Shown: positions 1 to 8,663, counted from the first letter of the stretch. The stretch is 64,000 nucleotides of DNA from Ochrobactrum vermis (GCF_002975205.1 NZ_PCOC01000001.1:372001-436000); one strand, 5' to 3'. Numbers and translations are program-made. The notes: generated by a model from the sequence alone, not told the origin.

Positions 1-185
1 ACCGCTCTGTACATGCACACCCGCCCTACATTCGCATCGGTCTTGGCACTTGCAATCTGGCGAGGCCGGATAGCATAGGTGCTTTTTACTCAACGGTTCG
101 CCGGTTTTGTTCATGGGAGCCGTTATTGATCCACCTATCGCTAAAGTTGCGGGGGAGGTCAATAATTCGGGTCGGTAAATGTGCG

Positions 186-213
186 GCAATTGCCGGAATG
201 TTCCGGCAATTGC
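186..213. repeat. Perfect 13-base inverted repeat downstream of metZ
   Basis: GCAATTGCCGGAA, a two-base spacer and TTCCGGCAATTGC form an inverted repeat with no mismatch. It starts 55 bases past the metZ stop on the side where metZ transcription ends, so an RNA hairpin is possible. No T-run follows on either strand, so it is not a standard terminator. The rest of bases 1-267 shows no convincing gene. Confidence 0.5.
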
Positions 214-267
214 ATCGTTTGAGCCTCGGTTTGCAGCCTAAATGCCACAATATCGAGAAGCGAGTGT

Positions 268-1461
268 TCAGCGAGCGATCTTCAGTGCTGCTTCCACGTC
301 TTCCACGAGGTCCTCAGTATCTTCTAGGCCGAGCGAGATTCGCAGCAGACCGTCCGAAATGCCCAGCTCCGCTTTCGCTTCATCGGAAAGGTTTTTGTGC
401 GTGGTGGTTGCCGGGTGGGTAATAAGGCTTTTTGCGTCACCCAGATTGTTGGAGATGCTGAAAACCTGCAAGGCATTCTGGAACTTGAATGCCGCATCCT
501 TGCCGCCTTCCAGTTCGAGAGCGATAAGCGTCGAACCGCCGGTCATCTGCTTGGCGATAATGTCGGCTTGCGGGTGATCTGCCCGTCCCGGATAGATCAC
601 GCGTTTCACGCCCGGCTTGCCGGCCAGGAAGTCGGCAACCGCAGTTGCGGACAGTGTTTGCTGGCGTACGCGTACGGAGAGCGTTTCAAGACCCTTCAGC
701 ATGATCCATGCATTGAACGGGCTGAGGCCCGGACCTGTATGACGGAAGTAGTCCTGCAGGGTGTTTTCAATCCATTCACGATCGGAGAGGACGACGCCCC
801 CAAGGCAGCGTCCCTGACCGTCGATATGCTTGGTTGCAGAGTAAACGACGATATGTGCACCCAGCTCCAGAGGCTTCTGGAAAAGCGGCGTGGCGAAAAC
901 ATTGTCGACGATCAGTTTGGCGCCCGCTTCATCGGCGACCTGCGCTACGGCGGCAATGTCGATGATTTCGAGCGTCGGATTGGACGGGCTTTCAAGGAAC
1001 ATCACCTTGGTGTTCGGGCGAACAGCCGCTTTCCAGTTTTCAATATCGGAGCCGTCGATGATCGAAATCTCGACGCCGTACTTCGGCAGAATTGTCTCAA
1101 CGATGTAGCGACATGAACCGAAGACAGCGCGCGCAGAAATCACGTGATCACCGGCCTGCACCTGGCACAGAATGGCTGCTGCGACCGCTGCCATGCCGGA
1201 TGCAGTGGCGCGCGCCTCTTCAGCGCCTTCCAGCGCGCACATGCGCTTTTCAAACATATCCGTGGTCGGGTTGGCATAACGCGAATAGATGAAACCCGGA
1301 TCCTCACCCTTGAAGCGCGCTTCGGCGGCTTCGGCATTGGGATAAAGGAAACCCTGCGTCAGAAACATGGCTTCCGACATTTCGGCAAACCCGGAACGCA
1401 ACGATCCGGCATGCACAAGTTCAGTTGCAGGGCGAAATTTACGGGTATTCTCAGTCGTCAT
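268..1461 (-). CDS. metZ: O-succinylhomoserine sulfhydrylase
   Basis: This is a PLP enzyme of the Cys/Met metabolism family. It makes homocysteine directly from an acylated homoserine and sulfide in methionine synthesis, in the cytoplasm. The 397-residue product has the usual family length. The PLP lysine is K211 in the motif YSATKHIDGQG, and the motif ESPSNPTLE lies near residue 157. The ATG at 1461 begins MTTENTRKFRP; longer upstream reading would translate the riboswitch and terminator, so it is rejected. A SAM-II riboswitch and intrinsic terminator in the leader indicate repression by S-adenosylmethionine. MetZ and O-acetylhomoserine enzymes are hard to tell apart by sequence; the SAM-II context favours metZ. 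Confidence 0.9.
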   Translation of the reverse strand: MTTENTRKFRPATELVHAGSLRSGFAEMSEAMFLTQGFLYPNAEAAEARFKGEDPGFIYSRYANPTTDMFEKRMCALEGAEEARATASGMAAVAAAILCQVQAGDHVISARAVFGSCRYIVETILPKYGVEISIIDGSDIENWKAAVRPNTKVMFLESPSNPTLEIIDIAAVAQVADEAGAKLIVDNVFATPLFQKPLELGAHIVVYSATKHIDGQGRCLGGVVLSDREWIENTLQDYFRHTGPGLSPFNAWIMLKGLETLSVRVRQQTLSATAVADFLAGKPGVKRVIYPGRADHPQADIIAKQMTGGSTLIALELEGGKDAAFKFQNALQVFSISNNLGDAKSLITHPATTTHKNLSDEAKAELGISDGLLRISLGLEDTEDLVEDVEAALKIAR

Positions 1462-1521
1462 TTTTCCAACCTGTCGAAAGCTGGTCGGCCGGGGCAGGAT
1501 AGTCGAGCCTCGGCGGCCAAT

Positions 1522-1556
1522 AAAAAACCGGCCTTGCGAAAACGCAAAAGGCCGGT
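1522..1556 (-). terminator. Intrinsic terminator in the metZ leader (attenuator)
   Basis: Read on the minus strand, ACCGGCCTTTTGCG, a short loop and CGCAAGGCCGGT form a GC-rich hairpin followed directly by TTTTTTATT. It sits between the SAM-II aptamer and the metZ start, which suggests that ligand binding ends transcription early. Confidence 0.75.
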
Positions 1557-1565
1557 AACGAACCG

Positions 1566-1625
1566 CGGCCTTTTTTAGCGAATTCTTTAACGTGGCTGCA
1601 AGCCGGCCGGCCAAATCACCACGGA
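1566..1625 (-). promoter_or_regulatory. SAM-II riboswitch controlling metZ
   Basis: On the minus strand the segment reads CGTGGTGATTTGGCCGG, then CCGGCTTGCAGCCACG, then TTAAAGAATTCGCTAAAAAAGG. CGTGG (1623-1619) pairs with CCACG (1595-1591) to form P1. The GTGATTTG loop and the conserved TTAAA...GCTAAAAA tail that folds back as the pseudoknot strand are all present. This is the compact SAM-II class found upstream of metA, metZ and metX in alphaproteobacteria. The aptamer is about 110 bases from the metZ start with a terminator in between. Confidence 0.88.
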
Positions 1626-1799
1626 ACACTTTTCCATTATGCCTGTTGAGTAGAGCCGTCAATGCCGAAACAGTCTCATTTCGGGAAAAGTACATCCCGT
1701 ACGTCCCGATAATACTCGGATTCCTGCGGAAAACCCGGTTTCAGGCTGCTCCAAGGGTTGGCATTGACGCTGCGACCGGTCAATGGTCTTTGTCAAGTA

Positions 1800-1911
1800 A
1801 TGCTACGGCATCGGCCCAAAAATCGATTTCGATTTTTGGAAAGTACGATGCATAGATTCTAACAGTTAGAGCGACCTTTATGCGTCCAAACGGACGCACG
1901 GCGCTCTAGGC
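1800..1911. repeat. Palindromic intergenic repeat element upstream of dcd
   Basis: The stretch has two nested palindromes. CCAAAAATCGA-TT-TCGATTTTTGG (1816-1839) is a perfect 11-base inverted repeat. TAGAGCGACC...GCGTCC-aaac-GGACGC...GGCGCTCTAG (about 1868-1911) carries the same TAGAGCG/CGCTCTA ends as the larger repeats in this window. It ends just before the dcd ribosome-binding site. The remaining leader DNA, 1630-1800, shows nothing clear. Confidence 0.5.
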
Positions 1912-1928
1912 TACGGAGTGTCGGGTTG

Positions 1929-3020
1929 ATGGTGCAGAAAGATGCTGGAATTCTGGCGGATGCGGATATTTCCGCGCTGTTTGAAAGCGGTTTGCTGGCG
2001 TCTCCACGCCCCCTTGATCCTGATCAGATACAGCCTGCAAGCCTCGATCTGAGGCTCGGTGCAAAAGCGTATCGTGTCCGCGCCTCCTTCATGCCGGGTC
2101 CCGGTACGCCGGTCATCGATAAGCTGGAACGTCTGAAGCTGCACGAGATCGACCTGACTGCTGGTGCAGTGCTTGAAACCGGTTGCGTTTATATCGTCCC
2201 GCTCCTCGAAGGCCTGGCGCTGTCGCCAGACCTCTCGGCATCGGCAAATCCGAAAAGTTCAACGGGCCGCCTGGATATCTTCACCCGCGTTATTGCTGAC
2301 GGGGCGCAGGAATTCGACAAGGTGCCTGCGGGATACAACGGCCCCCTTTATCTGGAAGTCAGCCCGCGCACATTCCCGATCGTCGTGCGCACGGGTTCGC
2401 GCCTGTCGCAAATACGCTTCCGCAAGGGGCGGGCCCAGCTTGACGAGGCAGAACTCGCTGCACTGCACAATGCGGAAACGCTGGTTGCGGCCGAGATGCC
2501 GAATATCTCCGGCGGTGGCATCGCCCTTTCGGTTGATCTTTCGGGCGGTCCTGACAGGCTGATCGGTTATCGCGGCAAGCACCATACGGCTGTGGTCGAT
2601 GTGGACAAGCGTGCCGCGCACGACATTCTTGATTTCTGGGAGCCCATCTACGATCGGGGCGCGCGTGAACTCGTGCTTGATCCGGATGAATTCTATATTC
2701 TCGTTTCGCGTGAGGCTGTGCACGTTCCGCCGCTTTATGCGGCTGAAATGACGCCGTTCGATCCACTGGTCGGCGAGTTCCGGGTTCACTATGCAGGCTT
2801 CTTCGATCCGGGCTTTGGACATAGCGCTGCAGGTGGCACCGGCAGTCGTGCCGTTCTGGAAGTCCGCAGCCACGAAGTTCCGTTCATTCTGGAGCACGGA
2901 CAGATCGTTGGGCGCCTCATTTACGAGCACATGCTGCATCGCCCTTCAGCACTTTACGGCGTCGATCTCGGCTCCAACTATCAAGCGCAGCAGTTGAAGC
3001 TTTCCAAGCATTTTCGTTGA
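1929..3020 (+). CDS. dcd: 2'-deoxycytidine 5'-triphosphate deaminase (long form)
   Basis: The enzyme deaminates dCTP to dUTP to feed thymidylate synthesis. The product has 363 residues, nearly twice the E. coli enzyme, and looks like the long form seen in Rhizobiales with two related dUTPase-fold halves. The N-terminal half has PASLDLRLG and the segment SANPKSSTGRLD, matching the Dcd substrate-binding signature. The ATG at 1929 follows GGAG by 9 bases; an in-frame TTG three bases upstream is possible. The gene is single and is followed by a hairpin and an AraC-type gene on the same strand. Confidence 0.85.
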   Translation: MVQKDAGILADADISALFESGLLASPRPLDPDQIQPASLDLRLGAKAYRVRASFMPGPGTPVIDKLERLKLHEIDLTAGAVLETGCVYIVPLLEGLALSPDLSASANPKSSTGRLDIFTRVIADGAQEFDKVPAGYNGPLYLEVSPRTFPIVVRTGSRLSQIRFRKGRAQLDEAELAALHNAETLVAAEMPNISGGGIALSVDLSGGPDRLIGYRGKHHTAVVDVDKRAAHDILDFWEPIYDRGARELVLDPDEFYILVSREAVHVPPLYAAEMTPFDPLVGEFRVHYAGFFDPGFGHSAAGGTGSRAVLEVRSHEVPFILEHGQIVGRLIYEHMLHRPSALYGVDLGSNYQAQQLKLSKHFR

Positions 3021-3050
3021 CTATATCAGCCTCCTCCAAGCAGATATAGT
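3020..3050 (+). promoter_or_regulatory. Hairpin with an anti-Shine-Dalgarno loop between dcd and the AraC-type gene
   Basis: ACTATATC (3020-3027) pairs with GATATAGT (3043-3050), which is followed by TTTT, so it may act as a weak terminator for dcd. The loop contains CTCCTCC (3031-3037), the exact complement of GGAGGAG (3058-3064), the ribosome-binding site of the next gene. Confidence 0.4.
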
Positions 3051-3074
3051 TTTGGGCGGAGGAGAGCGACCTAA

Positions 3075-4085
3075 GTGACCAATGGAATTGAACGGGATCA
3101 GGTCAAGAAGCTGCAAGCGGCAACAGATGTCCCGCAACGCAGGCTATCGGTTGGTATTGTTGCGCTACCGGGCTTTACGCTGAGTGCACTGAGCCTTTTC
3201 CTCGATCCTTTTCGCCTTGCTGCCGATGATCGCGACAAGAGCCGTCAGATACGCTGTGCGTGGAAAATCTGCACGCTATCGGGGGCTCCTGTTACGTCCA
3301 GTTCCGGTATGGTGATCGAGCCAACCGCTCCTATCGGCGAACTCGACGATTGTGACTATGTCGCAGTTGTCGGCGGATTGCTCGCGCAATATCGGCCGCG
3401 ACAACAGGCGCTGGTCGATCTTATCAAGCGCGCCGACCGACGTGGAAAGACCGTGGTTGGTCTTTGCACGGCTGCCTTTCTGCTGGCGGAAGCCGATCTT
3501 CTGCCAGATCGCAATTGCTGTGTGAGCTGGTTCCATCGCGACGATTTTCTGGAGCTTTTCGACGGTTATAGCGCTGATACGACCAGCCTGTTTCACCGGA
3601 GCGGAAGACACTTCACCTGCGCGGGTGGGTTAGGTACGGCATCGCTGGCGCTTTCAATCATACAGACCGAGATTTCCGAGGAACTGGCGCGCAAGAGCGC
3701 ATCCATTCTTATGATCCCCTATGAGCTAGTGCGCTCCGAGCAGCCTGCCTTGAGCTTCAACGGCGTGCGCTCGCCGATGATCCGCAAGGCAATACGGATT
3801 TTCGAAGAAACACTGGAAGACCCTGTGCCGATGATCGACGTTGCGCGTCGGCTGGGAATTTCCGTTCGTCAGATGGAACGTGGTTTCAGGCTCGCCCTCG
3901 AACGAACGGCATTCGAGGTTCGCGAGGAGCTCCGGGTCAAAAAGGCCAAGGAACTCTTGTCTGAAACAGGCCTGTCGCTGCTTGAGGTGGCTGTTGCAAG
4001 CGGCTTCACCGATACGCGGAGCATGAACCGCTCGTTCACACGACAAAAGCAGAAGGCTCCGCGCGATTACCGCAAACAGCGATAG
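3075..4085 (+). CDS. GlxA-family AraC-type transcriptional regulator
   Basis: The 336-residue protein has an N-terminal DJ-1/PfpI-like domain (about residues 25-200; GLCTAAFLLAEADLL sits at the usual nucleophile-elbow position) and a C-terminal AraC helix-turn-helix pair (about 235-335; RLGISVRQMERGF and ASGFTDTRSMNRSF). This is the layout of GlxA-type regulators, which often control catabolism of amines, amino acids or betaines. The start is GTG at 3075, about ten bases after GGAGGAG. The neighbours give no clear target operon, so the effector is unknown. Confidence 0.85.
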   Translation: MTNGIERDQVKKLQAATDVPQRRLSVGIVALPGFTLSALSLFLDPFRLAADDRDKSRQIRCAWKICTLSGAPVTSSSGMVIEPTAPIGELDDCDYVAVVGGLLAQYRPRQQALVDLIKRADRRGKTVVGLCTAAFLLAEADLLPDRNCCVSWFHRDDFLELFDGYSADTTSLFHRSGRHFTCAGGLGTASLALSIIQTEISEELARKSASILMIPYELVRSEQPALSFNGVRSPMIRKAIRIFEETLEDPVPMIDVARRLGISVRQMERGFRLALERTAFEVREELRVKKAKELLSETGLSLLEVAVASGFTDTRSMNRSFTRQKQKAPRDYRKQR

Positions 4086-4263
4086 GCAAGCGCAGAACTT
4101 GCGAAGGTGGCACGGACAGCCTATTTCTTGCGCGATGAATCTGCCGCTTTGGCGAATAATACCAAAACCCGAAGGTTTTGGTTAAGCCAGAGTGGCGATT
4201 GCACTTTTTGAAGGCGTGATGCGTTGGCATCACAATGCCTTGGCAGAGACACAGGAGATTTGC

Positions 4264-4530
4264 ATGTCGGATGGTGTGAACCGTTTTCTTGGCGATACGC
4301 CCGCCCGTATCCTGATCAAGCTGGTGCTGATTTCGCTGGTCGTCGGCGTGGTTATGAGCGCGTTTCACTGGACGCCCTATGATATTTTCTATGGTATCCG
4401 CGATTTCTTCCTGCGCCTTTGGAATATGGGCTTTTCGGCAATTGCAGGCTTCGTCGATTATTTCATCCTTGGTGCGGCAGTCGTTATTCCTGCCTTTATT
4501 TTGCTCCGTATCCTCAGCTACCGGAAATGA
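4264..4530 (+). CDS. Small inner-membrane protein, DUF6460-like
   Basis: The 88-residue protein has two predicted membrane segments, about residues 15-35 (ILIKLVLISLVVGVVMSAF) and 60-83 (FVDYFILGAAVVIPAFILLR), separated by an amphipathic FFLRLWNMGF stretch. The length and MSDGVNRFLGD start recall the DUF6460 family of Rhizobiales; that link is from memory. The ATG at 4264 is preceded by AGGAG; upstream ATGs lack a comparable site. No function is known. In 4086-4263 only a weak hairpin, ACCAAAACC/GGTTTTGGT at 4161-4181, was seen. Confidence 0.7.
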   Translation: MSDGVNRFLGDTPARILIKLVLISLVVGVVMSAFHWTPYDIFYGIRDFFLRLWNMGFSAIAGFVDYFILGAAVVIPAFILLRILSYRK

Positions 4531-4564
4531 ACTCAATTCGGTAATTGGATAGCTCAGATAGGCA

Positions 4565-5047
4565 ATGCAGCAAGAACAAGGATTAACATTGAACCGGCGC
4601 GGCTTTCTGCTCCTCGCCGGAGGAGCGCTGGCGGTGTCGGCAATGCCATCGAACATGGCATCGGCTGCGGGGGATAATGAGCCCACGCAGATTTTTAACG
4701 CTATTCGCAAGGCAAACGGTCTGCCTGTGATGGCGACAGATTCCAAGCTTGAGCAAGCCGCTCTTTATCAGGCCCGGCGTATGGCGAGTTATGGAAAGAT
4801 CGGTCACAGTGTCGGCTGGGGTAACGGTTTTGTCGCTCGACTGCGCCAGGCGGGTATCCGCGGACCGGCAGCAGAAAATGTGGCATCAGGACAGCGGGAT
4901 ACACAGGCTGTCTTCGACGCATGGATGAAATCGCCGGGCCATCGCAAGAACATGCTCGATCCGACTTTCGAGCATTATGGCCTTGCTTGGGCCACGCCTG
5001 AAAGCAAACCCACCTATATGTACTGGGCTATGATGCTCGGATTGTAA
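4565..5047 (+). CDS. Exported CAP-domain (SCP/PR-1-like) protein
   Basis: An N-terminal signal of Tat-like form (NRRGFLLLAGGALAV, then AMPSNMASAAG as a probable cleavage region) precedes a CAP domain from about residue 38. CAP hallmarks are IFNAIRKANGLP, the GHSVGW histidine, AENVASG and the AWMKSPGHRKNMLDP motif. Such proteins act outside the inner membrane; catalytic roles are debated. A TTG at 4589 (MNRRGFLLL) has a better spaced AAGGA and may be the true start, giving 152 residues instead of 160. It lies 34 bases after the DUF6460-like gene. Confidence 0.8.
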   Translation: MQQEQGLTLNRRGFLLLAGGALAVSAMPSNMASAAGDNEPTQIFNAIRKANGLPVMATDSKLEQAALYQARRMASYGKIGHSVGWGNGFVARLRQAGIRGPAAENVASGQRDTQAVFDAWMKSPGHRKNMLDPTFEHYGLAWATPESKPTYMYWAMMLGL

Positions 5048-5059
5048 CGGCTTCGTTTC

Positions 5060-5081
5060 TCCTGACAGTTCGCTGTCAGGA
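5060..5081 (+). terminator. Hairpin after the CAP-domain gene, weak terminator
   Basis: CCTGACAG-TTCG-CTGTCAGG is a perfect 8-base stem with a stable UUCG-type loop, 13 bases after the stop codon. No T-run follows, so termination is uncertain. Confidence 0.35.
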
Positions 5082-5147
5082 ACTGCGACAATCCGGTGGC
5101 CGATTTCTCTGTAGTTTCGAGTGATTCCAGAGTAGATCATTTCGATC

Positions 5148-5255
5148 CAGAGCATTTCCAGCAAAAGTGCGAAGCGGTTTTGCGTAGGATAATGCGACAG
5201 AAGAAATAGATAGAACGGTTCCGACGATTCGATATCAACCGGAACCGCTCTAAAA
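5148..5255. repeat. Intergenic palindromic repeat, type B
   Basis: The element begins CCAGAGCATTTCCAGC and ends GGAACCGCTCTAAAA. Bases 5151-5196 match 30919-30964 (opposite orientation) at all 46 positions. The right half folds as AGAACGGTTCCGA...GGAACCGCTCT. It resembles the Bru-RS class of palindromic repeats described in Brucella. It fills the gap before the MATE gene. Confidence 0.75.
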
Positions 5256-5280
5256 GGGCATGCATTCGGGACAAGCATTA

Positions 5281-6636
5281 ATGGATCAGTCGCTGCAACG
5301 TGCTGGTGGCGTAACAAGGCCGTTCGAAGTAACGCATCGGATGGTGATGCTTATCGCCATTCCCATGACGCTTGCCGCAGTCACGACGCCACTTCTCGGG
5401 CTCGTCGATATGGGCGTTGTCGGGCAGATGGGGCAGGCCGAACTGATCGGTGGTCTGGCGATCGGTGCGCTCGTCTTTGACTTCCTGCTGTCGCTGTTCA
5501 ATTTCCTCCGCTCCGGCACGACCGGTCTCGTTGCGCAAGCAGTGGGTGCGGAAGATGCCGTGGAAGAACAGGCAATCTTCTGGCGGGCAATCATCATAGC
5601 GGTTGTGGCCGGTAGCCTGATGATCCTGTGTCTGCCGATCATCGTGGCCGTCTCATCCACCTTCATGCATCCAACGTCTGCAACGCAGGAAGCCATGGCG
5701 ACATATGTGTCGATCCGCATGTTGTCGGCACCGGTCGCGCTTATCAACTATTCGATACTGGGATTGGTTCTTGGGCGTGGGCAAGGCCTTGTCGGCCTCG
5801 GTCTTCAGGTGCTGCTCAACGGTATCAATATCGTGCTCTGCATTATTCTCGGGCTCGAACTCGGCTGGGGCGTGACGGGCGTCGCATGGGCCACTGTCAC
5901 CGGCGAAACGGTCGCGGCGATTGTCGGCATGTTCATCGTAGTTCGGCATTTTCGTAAGGATGCATCGCTGCGCCCGAACTGGGCGCGGATTGTTCAGAAA
6001 CAGGGTATTCTGCGCATGTTCGCGGTCAATCGCGACATCATGATCCGTTCATTCCTGCTGCTTACAGCTTTTGCGTTCTTTACGCGGGCAGGGTCTGATC
6101 TTGGCACGGTCACCCTTGCGGCCAATGCCGTGCTGTTGAATTTTTTCCTCGTTGCCGGTTTCTTTCTGGACGGGATGGCGGCGGCTGCCGAGCAAATTGT
6201 CGGACGGTCGATCGGGGCGCGTTACAGCCCGGCATTTGTGCGAGGCGCCAAGCTTACTTTCGTCTGGGGACTGATCATGGCGAGCATCATTGCCTTTTTC
6301 CTGCTGGCATTTGGCGATGCAATCATCGGGCTTCTGTCCAAGGCGGAAGACGTTCATGCCGAGGCCCTGAAATATCTGCCCTGGGCGGCGTTGACAGGGA
6401 TTACAGGCTTGCTGGCCTTTCATATGGACGGCGTTTACATTGGTGCCACGTGGTCGCGTGACATGCGCAACATGATGTTTCTGTCGCTCGCATTGTTTAT
6501 GGTTGTTCTTTATGCGGCAAAGCCCGTGATGGGTAATCACGGGCTTTGGCTGGCTCTTAACATGTTTCTGTCAATCCGTGGCGTCACGCTTCTAGCGATC
6601 CTGCCGCGACGTTATCGTACAGAATTCGTCACTTGA
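5281..6636 (+). CDS. MATE-family efflux transporter (DinF-like)
   Basis: About 451 residues with twelve hydrophobic segments in two homologous halves. The N-terminal PFEVTHRMVMLIAIPMTLA and TTPLLGLVDMGVVGQ, and the RSGTTGLVAQAVGA segment, are typical of the DinF/NorM MATE fold, which exports drugs or metabolites by cation antiport. ATG 5281 has GGGA nine bases upstream; the ATG at 5260 would have its ribosome site too close. The stop codon touches the stop codon of pyrD, which is convergent. Substrate unknown; a second, more NorM-like MATE gene lies at 44177. Confidence 0.85.
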   Translation: MDQSLQRAGGVTRPFEVTHRMVMLIAIPMTLAAVTTPLLGLVDMGVVGQMGQAELIGGLAIGALVFDFLLSLFNFLRSGTTGLVAQAVGAEDAVEEQAIFWRAIIIAVVAGSLMILCLPIIVAVSSTFMHPTSATQEAMATYVSIRMLSAPVALINYSILGLVLGRGQGLVGLGLQVLLNGINIVLCIILGLELGWGVTGVAWATVTGETVAAIVGMFIVVRHFRKDASLRPNWARIVQKQGILRMFAVNRDIMIRSFLLLTAFAFFTRAGSDLGTVTLAANAVLLNFFLVAGFFLDGMAAAAEQIVGRSIGARYSPAFVRGAKLTFVWGLIMASIIAFFLLAFGDAIIGLLSKAEDVHAEALKYLPWAALTGITGLLAFHMDGVYIGATWSRDMRNMMFLSLALFMVVLYAAKPVMGNHGLWLALNMFLSIRGVTLLAILPRRYRTEFVT

Positions 6637-7731
6637 TTACGCGGGTAGTTCGCGCTTGGCCCATTCCTTGACGTCCCGGTCGCGCAATGCGGCAATATTG
6701 GCAACGCCCTCGCGTTTCACAGCAGCGGACAAGCCGCGCACAATTTCGGCAGGCAGGTTTGGCCCACGATAGATCAGACCTGTATAAAGCTGGACGAGAT
6801 CGGCGCCTGCCTTGATCTTCGTCAGCGCCGTCTCGGCGCTATCCACGCCGCCGACACCGATCAGGGGCATGTCAGCCCCTACGCGTTCGCGCATCCGGGC
6901 AAGGACGATGGTGGAGCGGTCGAAAAGCGGTGCGCCAGAAAGGCCACCCGTTTCATCGCGATTAATAGTGCTTTTCAATCCCGCGCGCGAAAGCGTCGTA
7001 TTGGATACGATGATGCCATCCAGCTTCTGTTCGGTTGCCTCGGCAGCAATATCGTCCAGTTCTTCATCGGTCAGATCGGGTGCGATCTTAAGGAAAACGG
7101 GACGCTTCAGCGTGCACATCTTGCCTTCTTCGTTGCGGGCATCAAGTACACGGCTCAAAAGCTCCCGAAGACTGTCGCGAGCCTGAAGATTGCGCAGACC
7201 CGGTGTGTTGGGCGAGGAAATATTGACCGTGAAATAGCGTGCGAGTTGATAGAAGCGCCGAATGCCGGCAACATAGTCGGCAATGCGGTCTTCTGCATCC
7301 TTGTTGGCGCCGATATTGACGCCCACGATGCCGATGTTGCCTGCACGTTGTGACAGGCGTTTAAACGCCGCATCATGGCCTTCATTGTTGAAGCCCAGAC
7401 GGTTGATAACCGCTTTATCATCTACGAGGCGGAAAATGCGCGGGCGCGGATTGCCGCTTTGCGGGCGCGGCGTGATGGTACCGATTTCGGTGAAGCCGAA
7501 ACCAAGTTTCAACAGCGCGTCCGGCACTTCGGCATTCTTGTCATAACCGGCCGCCATGCCCAGCGGATTTGGAAACTGCAGGCCCGCGACCTTAACGGAA
7601 AGAGCCGGATCGTTCGGCGCACCGCAGGTCACAAGACCTGTCTTCAGGCCCGCGATGGAAAGGCCATGTGCCTGTTCCGCGTCGAAGGCAAACAGGGCGC
7701 GTCGCCCGAGAGTTTCAAAAAGCCCACTCAT
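6637..7731 (-). CDS. pyrD: Dihydroorotate dehydrogenase (quinone)
   Basis: This class 2, membrane-associated flavoenzyme oxidises dihydroorotate to orotate in pyrimidine synthesis and passes electrons to quinone. The 364-residue length and the N-terminal amphipathic region before NPLGMAAGYDKNAEVPDAL are class 2 features. Also visible are GFGFTEIGTITPRPQ, the NISSPNTPGLRNLQ motif carrying the catalytic Ser of class 2 enzymes, and GVGGV with LVQLYTGLIYRGP for FMN phosphate binding. Its ATG overlaps the stop codon of the upstream DUF952 gene (TAATG), so the two are co-transcribed. Confidence 0.95.
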   Translation of the reverse strand: MSGLFETLGRRALFAFDAEQAHGLSIAGLKTGLVTCGAPNDPALSVKVAGLQFPNPLGMAAGYDKNAEVPDALLKLGFGFTEIGTITPRPQSGNPRPRIFRLVDDKAVINRLGFNNEGHDAAFKRLSQRAGNIGIVGVNIGANKDAEDRIADYVAGIRRFYQLARYFTVNISSPNTPGLRNLQARDSLRELLSRVLDARNEEGKMCTLKRPVFLKIAPDLTDEELDDIAAEATEQKLDGIIVSNTTLSRAGLKSTINRDETGGLSGAPLFDRSTIVLARMRERVGADMPLIGVGGVDSAETALTKIKAGADLVQLYTGLIYRGPNLPAEIVRGLSAAVKREGVANIAALRDRDVKEWAKRELPA

Positions 7732-8081
7732 TAATCTTCCAGCTCCGGAAAAATGTGAAGACCATCGTCGCCCAGTGGCAAGATTTCAACCTTCAAGACC
7801 GCGGCAAGCGGCAGCTCGCCATAAAGATGAGGAAAGAGGGCTCCGCCGCGTGAAACTTCAAACTTCAATGCTGCGCCAAGTGCGGAAGCATTCACACTGA
7901 TCAAAAGCAGATTCCGCTGGCCGGCAAAATGCTTGGCTGCCGTTTCCCGCACCTGTGTTGCAGTGGAGAAATGGATATAGCCATCGGCAATATCAACCGG
8001 AGCCCCGGTAAAACTACCGGCCTGTTCTGCTTGTGCCCAAAGTTCGCGCGGAGCGATCTTATAGATGATCTCATTGGTCAT
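7731..8081 (-). CDS. DUF952 domain protein
   Basis: A 116-residue cytoplasmic protein with the DUF952 pattern: IYKIAPRELWAQAEQAG, then DGYIHFSTATQVRETAAKHF, and FPHLYGELPLAAV. The family is structurally related to ADP-ribosyltransferase-like folds, but its activity is not established. It overlaps the pyrD start by one base and is the first gene of that two-gene unit. Confidence 0.8.
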   Translation of the reverse strand: MTNEIIYKIAPRELWAQAEQAGSFTGAPVDIADGYIHFSTATQVRETAAKHFAGQRNLLLISVNASALGAALKFEVSRGGALFPHLYGELPLAAVLKVEILPLGDDGLHIFPELED

Positions 8082-8195
8082 GGCTGCTCTCTAGACCGAA
8101 ATTCTTCGGAAATCAAAGTCCCGCATGTTCGATTTTCGTCGTAAACGTCCCATATGATGGGGACATCTCAAAGAGAAGCTGAAGGGAATTGCATT

Positions 8196-8654
8196 ATGTT
8201 GAACAGAAAGACATCGATCATCCGCAATCTGGCTGCTGTTGCTCTTCTCGGTTCAGCGCTCGTTCCGGCCAATGCGCTTGCGCAGGAAAACGGACGTTTT
8301 CGGCTGGAAGGCACGGAAACCGGCTATGTCCGTCTGGACACCAGAACCGGGGTAATCTCGACCTGCACGGAGCAGCAGGGTCAGCTTGTCTGTAAGATGG
8401 CGACAGAGGATCGCGAGGCTTATGAGAACGACATCGCCGATTTGCAGGATCGCGTAAAAAAGCTTGAGGACAAGGTTTCCGCCCTTGAAGGAAAGGGCGG
8501 AAGTGCCGCGTCGGGTCTTCCGAGCGAACAGGAGTTCGAGCAATCCATGAGTTATATGGAACGCTTCATGCGCCGCTTCATGGATATTGCGAAAAGTTTC
8601 GATAGCGAGCCGGAAAGCCTGAACGATGGTGCCGCGCCGGGCGGTCGGACCTGA
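8196..8654 (+). CDS. Exported coiled-coil protein of unknown function
   Basis: A 152-residue product with a Sec-type signal peptide (hydrophobic core LAAVALLGSALVPA, cleavage near ANALAQE). The mature part has two cysteines (STCTEQQGQLVCKM) that could form a disulfide, then a heptad-rich helix at about residues 75-108 (IADLQDRVKKLEDKVSALEGK). It is probably periplasmic and may oligomerise. ATG 8196 has GAAGGGA nine bases upstream. No family was recognised. Confidence 0.7.
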   Translation: MLNRKTSIIRNLAAVALLGSALVPANALAQENGRFRLEGTETGYVRLDTRTGVISTCTEQQGQLVCKMATEDREAYENDIADLQDRVKKLEDKVSALEGKGGSAASGLPSEQEFEQSMSYMERFMRRFMDIAKSFDSEPESLNDGAAPGGRT

Positions 8655-8663
8655 TGATAAGGA

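Noticed and set aside
1462..1695. N-terminal extension of metZ by 78 codons
   Set aside because: This would translate the SAM-II aptamer and terminator; MTTENTRK at 1461 gives the normal family length.
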